Assembly: GCA_032622095.1 (NCBI GenBank)
Contig: CP136067.1
Location: 40,093,549 to 40,157,548, forward strand
Length of the DNA stretch: 64,000 nt
Source of the DNA: Siphonodentalium dalli
Lineage: Eukaryota > Mollusca > Scaphopoda > Gadilida > Siphonodentaliidae
Direction of reading: 5' to 3'
Both the position numbers and the translations under genes were made by a program. Every line of letters starts with the position of its first letter. Positions within the stretch are counted from its first letter, which is position 1. Of the stretch, positions 58,128-64,000 are shown one piece after another. The notes beneath the pieces were generated by a model. That model saw only the letters and a program-made list of their open reading frames with translations, did not search any database and was not told the DNA's origin.

Positions 58128-58269
58128 TGGCAGATGCCAATTGCCTTGTTAACTAAATTTTAGGGCCGTGCAAATGTTTTCTGAGCTGTTCCATATTGGG
58201 CACTAGAGTCCATATTTGACCATTATATCTGATAATTGTGCGATAATTCGGCCTGTCGTATCAACCCCT

Positions 58270-58975
58270 ATTTTCTCCCGCGTAGCCTGACTAAGTGTCA
58301 ACATTGGTCTTTATCGCTCCACTAATTTGTATCGTTTCATCGGTATGAATTCCATATCCAATTATCCACATATAACCAACCCAACCTCTAATCCCGGTCC
58401 AATTTATTTAATTTTTTCATCGCTATAGTCACGTTACTTAATATTTTATCGCGTGATACTTGTACTTATATGTCTATGGCATTACTATAGTATACCGTAT
58501 ACGTATATCAATTGCTATTCCTTTCTATATAATCCTGGTGCCATCTATAGAGATAGAGATAATTTCATACCCCCCCCCATTTTATGTCATTGCTGCTTTA
58601 GTACAGTCGCGATACATTACATGGCAACATCGCTCCACTAAAATTTATGTCAGTTCATCGGTACAAGCCCCTTTTTCTCCGAGTCCATATAACGTACCAA
58701 CCCAACATCTTATAGAAGTCCATAAATGACTATTCTGGCACTATATAGAGATGACTAAGATTCTGACACCCCCTATTTTATAGCCTTGTTGCAATGTTCA
58801 GTAGAGTTGAGATGCATAATATGTCAACATTGGTCATTATCGCTCTATAAATTTATATCGGTTCAACACTTAGTTCCCTGTATCGCCCACCCCTCCCTGA
58901 ATTTATTTTTTCATTTGTATTATAGTCTCGTTACGTACACATTTTATCTCTTGTAACTTTTGCTTCAATGCGTCG
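58270..58975. repeat. Imperfect repeats, ~500 bp unit with a partial middle copy
   Basis: CAACATTGGTCTTTATCGCT at about 58298 and CAACATTGGTCATTATCGCT at about 58826 are both followed by CC/AATTTATATCG-like sequence and later by TTTTTCAT, then ATAGTC(A/T)CGTTAC. A shorter match (CAACATCGCTCCACTAAA) is at about 58624. Confidence 0.6.
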
Positions 58976-59176
58976 AGTTCCGCTGCAGAGAATACAAAAC
59001 TGACAACATTTTGAAATGATAGCAGGCTTCAAACTCATCTTATCCAAGAAAAACTCTGGTTACATAAGAAATTTGTGTATAAGGTGTACGCGCATTTGTT
59101 GCGTTAAAAACCAAAGGTCCCAAGTCAAGGTCCAAATCCCCGACACACTGTTGTGAGGTTTAACTCCATCTACATA

Positions 59177-59305
59177 CAGTAATGTTCAAAGTAATTGACC
59201 ACTTAAGCACAGCAGAATAATGGGTAATTTATCAGGATTTTAAATGCTGAAAAAATACCCATAATTCTGCTGTGGTTAAGTGGTCAATTACTTTGGGCAT
59301 TACTG
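59177..59305. mobile_element. 129-bp palindromic element, TA-flanked, CAGTAATG ends
   Basis: The arms CAGTAATGTTCAAAGTAATT and GACCACTTAAGCACAGCAGA close with AATTACTTTGGGCATTACTG. TA lies on both sides. It belongs to the same family as 53103 and 59352. Confidence 0.88.
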
Positions 59306-59351
59306 TAACCAATATAAGGATTTGAGGTTTAATGATAACTCAATCCTCATA

Positions 59352-59480
59352 CAGTAATGTTCAAAGTAATTGACCACTTAACCAGAGCAGAATTATTTGT
59401 AATTTTTCAGGATTTTAAATCCTGAAAAATTACCAATAAGTCTGATGTGGTTAAGTGGTCAATTACTTTGGGAATTACTG
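59352..59480. mobile_element. Second 129-bp copy of the TA-flanked palindrome
   Basis: It is the same length as its neighbour, which lies 175 bp upstream. The flank GAGGTTTAATGAT(A/G)AACTC with ATATAAGGAT is also repeated around both, so element and flank were duplicated together rather than inserted twice. Confidence 0.88.
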
Positions 59481-59499
59481 TAACCAATATAAGGATGTG

Positions 59500-60500
59500 A
59501 GGTTTAATGAGAACTCCATCCACATAACTAATAAATATGTGTGAAAATTAAAACAAAACAAAATAAATTCCACGATGGCGTCCAATATGGACTGCCTAAT
59601 TCTGCTCCAAAACATGTATATTGAATATATGGATGTTTATTGGGGAAACCGATTATTTCAATGATATTTTCATTAACTGGGATCCAAAACCCGACTTACG
59701 GGAGCGTGCTTCGCGCGCGACTGTATCTTAAGCATATGTGCATATTTAATAAGCCAACAATTGGAATCCCAACAGAGAAGATTGGCGTGGGTCCCTTGTG
59801 CGATCTGTCCATCGAAAACTATTTAGACATCTCAAGACACGTAAGACCCAATAACTTAATATACAGAATAGATACATCTATTGCCTGAGTGACTAATATT
59901 TATATTTGTTACAATGAGGTCAAATAGTTGCGAAGCCAGCACCACAATTCTTTCCCTCCATAGTAAATCTTAAAACAACTTCTAAAGAATTATTAATTTA
60001 CCTTATATTTGGTATGGAGCATCCTTGGTTTACTGGAGTTCAGATTTGTTAACATCACGTCACCAAGTTAATTACTTGCGAAGCCACAGCCATAACTATT
60101 TCCCTCCATAGTAATTCTCAAAACAACTTCTTAAGAACAATTGACCAGGTCAGTCGCACAATTATTGGAAGAGCCACGGTCAATCATTTTTTAAAAACCA
60201 AATGTTACATTTAAAATATTGCTTTATTTAACCAAACAAAAATTCAATGAGAAAATTAACTTTTACTACTTGCTAAATTTTATCTTTTAATTATTTCATT
60301 TAAATTTTAGTATTTACAGTATACTAAGTCCAAGTCTTTATAATCTGTTGAGTGGCCCCACAGTCGTTTACTTGCTTTGTTAGTAATAATTTGAAGGTTT
60401 ACTTGTTTAAACGCAATTGTTATCAAAATATTTTATGTATTTTTTATAATTTCTATTTATATGTAATACTATAATCTTGGTGGCGTTACCATTTCTGACT
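59500..60500. other. Intergenic, no gene recognised
   Basis: An 82-codon frame (59640-59888) has no recognised domain. A short duplicated phrase (GCGAAGCC, then TTTCCCTCCATAGTAA) appears near 59930 and 60085. Confidence 0.4.
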
Positions 60501-60512
60501 ATGGTTTTCTTG

Positions 60513-60666
60513 TACAATGTTGTGTACAGTATGTGTTTTTCTTGTACGAGTCCAGGTTGTAGTGAAAAGTCATATTGGACGAGACACGCCAGTGTCGAGT
60601 CCAATATGACTTTTCACCACAACCTGGACGAGTACAAGAACAACTCATACTGTACACAACATTGTA
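60513..60666. mobile_element. 154-bp near-perfect palindrome
   Basis: TACAATGTTGTGTACAGTAT, CTTGTACGAGTCCAGG and AAAGTCATATTGGAC are answered in reverse complement around an 18-bp centre (GAGACACGCCAGTGTCGA). The arms are ~68 bp with few mismatches. GTCCAATATGACTTT-like fragments recur at 60968 and 60987, outside the palindrome. Confidence 0.8.
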
Positions 60667-61524
60667 TAATGACATTTTTATTATCCATCTGTATGTTTAT
60701 CCAAATATTGGGAATAAAACTTTTGTTGTTATTTTTGGTATTTGTCGGCACTTAATTCTCTATAAAAGCCTGTATATTGATCATCAGAAAGCATGATTTG
60801 GAAAAGTAAACACGGAAGTGAGAACAAAAACTCAATGCGGAAGTGAAACGTCTGCTAAAATCCACCAGTGTTTCGCGCGCATCACAATTTCACCGATTCA
60901 TTTCGCAATAGAGTTAATTCGTGACGTCACGGAGTCCCAATAAAAAGGTGATATTGTACTGTCGGGAGTCCAATATGACATTCGGGAGTCCAATATGACT
61001 TTGTCCAGGATTATCGCGTGGCGGCTTTTGTCCAATCGGAAATGGTGTTAGTTAAGGAATGGATGGTTTGGTTTAAACATATTTATTACCAATACGTATA
61101 TAACAATACAGATTGGCATTGGGATTGGAGGACAAGTGCGATCCACTTATACATAACCCCCTCTCCCAATTGCCGTTATAACACTGATACATAATAATTT
61201 GGGTTGTCAACACAATAGGTATAACATATTTACAAGTGTATACATACAGTATATCATTGTATATTATTTGAAGTATGGTTTGTATAGTCTCACCACCCCA
61301 CCAATTCTAAATAATTTCAATAATGATTTCAAGTAGCTGTTTTAAATGTGATACATGTACCTCATGGTGCATTGTTAACATTTTCACAATTTGCATTCAA
61401 ATGATGCGAGCGTCTTAATAGAACTTTGTCGGATTTTCCTCTTGAGTTGTATCTCGTAAGTAATTTTGCACAGCTTTAAAGATATGTTCATTTTCTAATT
61501 GTTTTAAGTTCGGGTCCCCAAATA

Positions 61525-62600
61525 TTAATGTCTTAACTGATGTATATTAAAGCGCAGAAGATTATTACGAAGTGTAATTCTTTCTTCAAAGTGTAGGTGG
61601 CATTCAAAAAAATAGTGGAAAGCATTTTCAACAGAATGTCCACACCTACATGTAGCAGAAATTTCTATATAATTTTGAAGTTTATCAGCTTGTAGATTAC
61701 TACATGTACATTCACACCTCAGTTTACAATGAAGGATGTTTAATAGCCGTTTACCATATGAAAAATATGTTGGTGGTTTTAATGGCTTAGTTACTAGTGC
61801 TTTCTTGAACCTATCGAGTGGAATGTTTCTTTCTTTTTCTTCATCCAATTTGTTCCAATCCATAACGCATGTGGGGAAGAAAGTTTTATCTGTTCTTTTG
61901 CTATTTGAAATGGGACGATTTAAATTGGATGCATTTCTCAGTTCGTAATCACATTTATCCTTAACCTTTGACGGAAGAAGCTGAGTTAAGTAGGCGGGGG
62001 GCTTTGCCGTTTGCAATATTGTAAAATATACTCATTCGTTTAACATACCGCCTACTTTCCAGCTTTTCCCATCCGAGTTCAAAGAGCAACCTATCATGGG
62101 GGACCGATTTTGTACAACCTGTAACTATACGCGCAGCTTCGATCTGTATATCATCTAGTCTTTTTAATAGATAGTCAGGTGCTCCAAACCATACACAACT
62201 AGCATACTCAATTAATGGACGGACGTGAGATAAATATTATATTTCGAGAGTCTGACAGTTAAGAAGATATTTCAGTTTTCTCATTTGGGAAAGTCTTGCA
62301 TAGACTTTAGTACATATATTTTCGATATAAATATTCCATGATAAATCTTCTGAGATGTCAATACCCAGGTGTGTGTGACTGTGCGTATAATCAAGGGTAG
62401 CTCCATTGAAAACTATATCAGGTTTTATAATATTTTCTATACTTGTAAACAGCAGTACTTTAGGTTTGGCATTATTAAATTTGACCATCCACTTTTCAGC
62501 CCATTCATTGATTTTCCGCATGTCATTATTTATCGACGATTCTAAAGTTTGTAGATCAGAGTTTGCATTCATGAGACATGTATCATCGGCAAATAGTCTT
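61525..62600 (-). pseudogene. LINE RT catalytic FADD motif, thumb and C-terminal Cys/His region
   Basis: LFADDTCLMNANSDL begins this part, followed by INEWAEKWMVKFN and HTHLGIDISEDLSW. The block ends in a TAA at 62237, after which the same frame continues RPLIEYASCVWFGAPDYL. A frameshift near 62070 precedes WEKLESRRYVKRMSIF. The last frame (61525-62016) has DWNKLDEEKERNIPLDRFK and then CRCGHSVENAFHYFFECHLH, a C-x-C ... H ... C-x-H arrangement common at LINE C-termini. Confidence 0.82.
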
Positions 62601-63379
62601 AGCTCGGGATTCTAAATTGTCCGAAATGTGATTTATATATATGAGAAACATAAGAGGCCCGATTACGGATCCTTGAGGGACTCCTGCTGTTATAGGTGCG
62701 TATTTGGAAACACTGGAGTTAATTCGTACGCGTTGTTTGCGATTTTCAAGGTAGTTCACAGACCATTTAAGAATATCTCCTTTAATACCATATTTATCGA
62801 GCTTATGTATAAGACCACGATGCCACACTTTGTCAAAGGCTTTGGAAATATCACAGAATACTGCACATGTCGTATCACCTTTATCAAGCGCTTCTACTAT
62901 ATTATGAATAATTTCTATCAGTTGTAGTTCCGTTCCATGACCGGGAATAAAACCAGACTGGTGCGAATATAGATCTCTGGATTGCAAATGTGTAAACATT
63001 TTATTGTGAACGATTCTTTCGAGAACTTTTCCAACACAACTGAGAAGTGAAATGGGTCTGTAATTATTTGGATCTTGTGATTTTCCTTTTTTGAACAATG
63101 GTATGACATCAGCACTTTTCCATGTGTCCGGAAAACAACAGCTATTAAGCGATTTATTTTGAGTGGTTTGCATACTGAGCTGTGGTTTTCCTTTAACATT
63201 TGGTTACTGATACCATCCGGACCATTGGATTTATTTATGGATAAAGATTTGAGAATAGTTGAAATTTCATCTTCGGGTGTTTCTATCGAGCTTATATTTG
63301 ATGCTGTTCTATTTGCGAAATTGGGAATGTCAGATTCCGAACTGTCTCTGGTGCTATTCATTATAAACATTTTGTTCAA
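62583..63379 (-). pseudogene. LINE reverse transcriptase core
   Basis: NKSNGPDGISNQMLKE (RT block 1) is in one frame. After a frameshift at about 63150-63175 the next reads DTWKSADVIPLFKKG, NNYRPISLLSCVGKVLERI, HQSGFIPGHGTELQL, CDISKAFDKVWHRGL and APITAGVPQGSVIGPLMFLI. These correspond to RT fingers and palm, including the first catalytic Asp (ISKAFD). A further frameshift just before the second catalytic motif leaves FADD (about 62592) in a different frame. Confidence 0.88.
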
Positions 63380-63410
63380 CAGTTCAGCCTTTTCTTCATC
63401 GGAATCATAA

Positions 63411-64000
63411 AATGAGTTGTCAAACTCTAGAGTTGGGATTTTACTCTTATTAGAAGAAAATGTTAAGCAGCTGTTTCACGACATGCCAGAATTGCTTTGG
63501 ACCTGTGTTGAGTTTCAAATTTTCATCCAGATTTAACACATATTTATCTTTTGCAATTTTTTTCATGTTGTTTATCTTATTTCGAATTTGTTTATACTTG
63601 TCCCAGTGCATTTGTGTATTTGATTTTAAAGCTTTCTTTCTTAAGCGAACTCATTTTCTTATATTTAATCTAATAGAGCTATCAAACCACGGTTTATCAT
63701 TTGTCCTAATTGTAATTGTTTGAAATGGTATATATTTTTTTGCAATATTAAGGAACATGTCTGTGAAAATGGTTACCATTGTATTTACATTTATGTTTGT
63801 GTCTCTTTCAGATAAAACATCTGTCCAATTTATTGCATGGATCTCTGCATTCATATTTAAGTAATCACCTTTGGTATAATTCCATACCTGACGAATGCAT
63901 GTCTCTGATTTACGATTGGGTGTAAGTAGTTCTATGGTGGTCGCATAATGGTCCGAGTGGCCCAGATCAATAGTGGATGCGTTAACGAATGATAGAGTAT
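63411..64000 (-). pseudogene. LINE endonuclease end and linker
   Basis: The edge of the window reads IDLGHSDHYATTIELL, matching the terminal SDH block of AP-endonuclease-type LINE endonucleases. The linker signature NDKPWFDSSIRLNIRK follows (about 63651). Directly after it the frame hits TGA where the family has a second Arg, then continues VRLRKKALKSNTQMHWDKY. Further stops lie near 63440. Confidence 0.75.

Larger units (their letters stand above)
61076..64000 (-). mobile_element. Decayed non-LTR retrotransposon (LINE), 5' part beyond the window
   Basis: Reading leftwards on the minus strand there is the end of an endonuclease domain, a linker, reverse transcriptase, a thumb/C-terminal region, a Cys/His-rich segment and a 3' UTR ending near 61076 (AATAAATATG on the minus strand). 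Motif style fits the jockey superfamily (CR1/L2-like); the exact clade was not determined. At least four frameshifts and two stops make it inactive. Confidence 0.85.

Noticed and set aside
61736-63723. Plus-strand frames of 70-100 codons inside the LINE
   Set aside because: They are antisense to the reverse transcriptase reading frames, which carry clear motifs.

Overview
The window is animal nuclear DNA from an intron-rich, repeat-rich genome, most likely a marine invertebrate. I cannot name the species; a mollusc or similar lophotrochozoan is a guess from the style of the repeats. Evidence: GT-AG exon structure, an Abl-like SH2 exon, LINE-type reverse transcriptases, many short foldback (MITE-like) elements and tandem satellites, and no long ORFs. 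Genes are a small part of the 64 kb. Most ORFs of 60-100 codons here are chance frames.

Left part (1-22.9 kb): an unidentified open exon at the left edge; one clear SH2 exon of an Abl-family tyrosine kinase on the minus strand (1934-2114); a two-exon (perhaps three-exon) gene with SGNH-hydrolase-like features on the plus strand (9985-10566); and a possible terminal exon at 17856-18152 whose 3' half plus 3' flank has been tandemly copied into a seven-monomer, ~380-bp satellite. Between them lie diverged tandem repeats, a 28-bp minisatellite (15508-15948) and several palindromic elements, including one with perfect 10-bp target-site duplications (21674-21934).

Centre (23.0-49.6 kb): one very large composite array, the most striking object here. 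About 300 copies of a 41-bp unit in ten blocks are interrupted by three recurring non-repeat modules: A1 (813 bp), A2 (989 bp) and B (~1.04 kb). A1 and A2 always occur as a pair, separated by one 43-bp stretch of the 41-bp repeat. Four further interruptions start with the first ~97 bp of module A fused to B at one identical breakpoint. Block lengths recur (1462 bp three times, 1231 bp twice) and module copies differ by only a few bases, so the array is a recently homogenised higher-order repeat of roughly 5.6-6.9 kb. A-type heads and some B copies carry 16 perfect TGACGTCA (CRE-type) octamers. The last B copy holds a GC-rich 547-bp foldback insertion.

Right part (49.6-64 kb): a TTAA-flanked palindromic element, the 3' end of a plus-strand LINE (51.65-52.83 kb), three palindromic elements with TA duplications and CAGT ends, a foldback family that is also embedded in module B, a tRNA-derived SINE-like piece, four more direct-repeat sets, and a long decayed minus-strand LINE (61.08 kb to the right edge) with endonuclease end, reverse transcriptase and C-terminal Cys/His region broken by several frameshifts and stops.

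There is no operon-like cooperation between genes. The window reads as a gene-poor, satellite-rich region shaped by unequal exchange and small transposons. All calls are by eye; no database search or alignment program was run.
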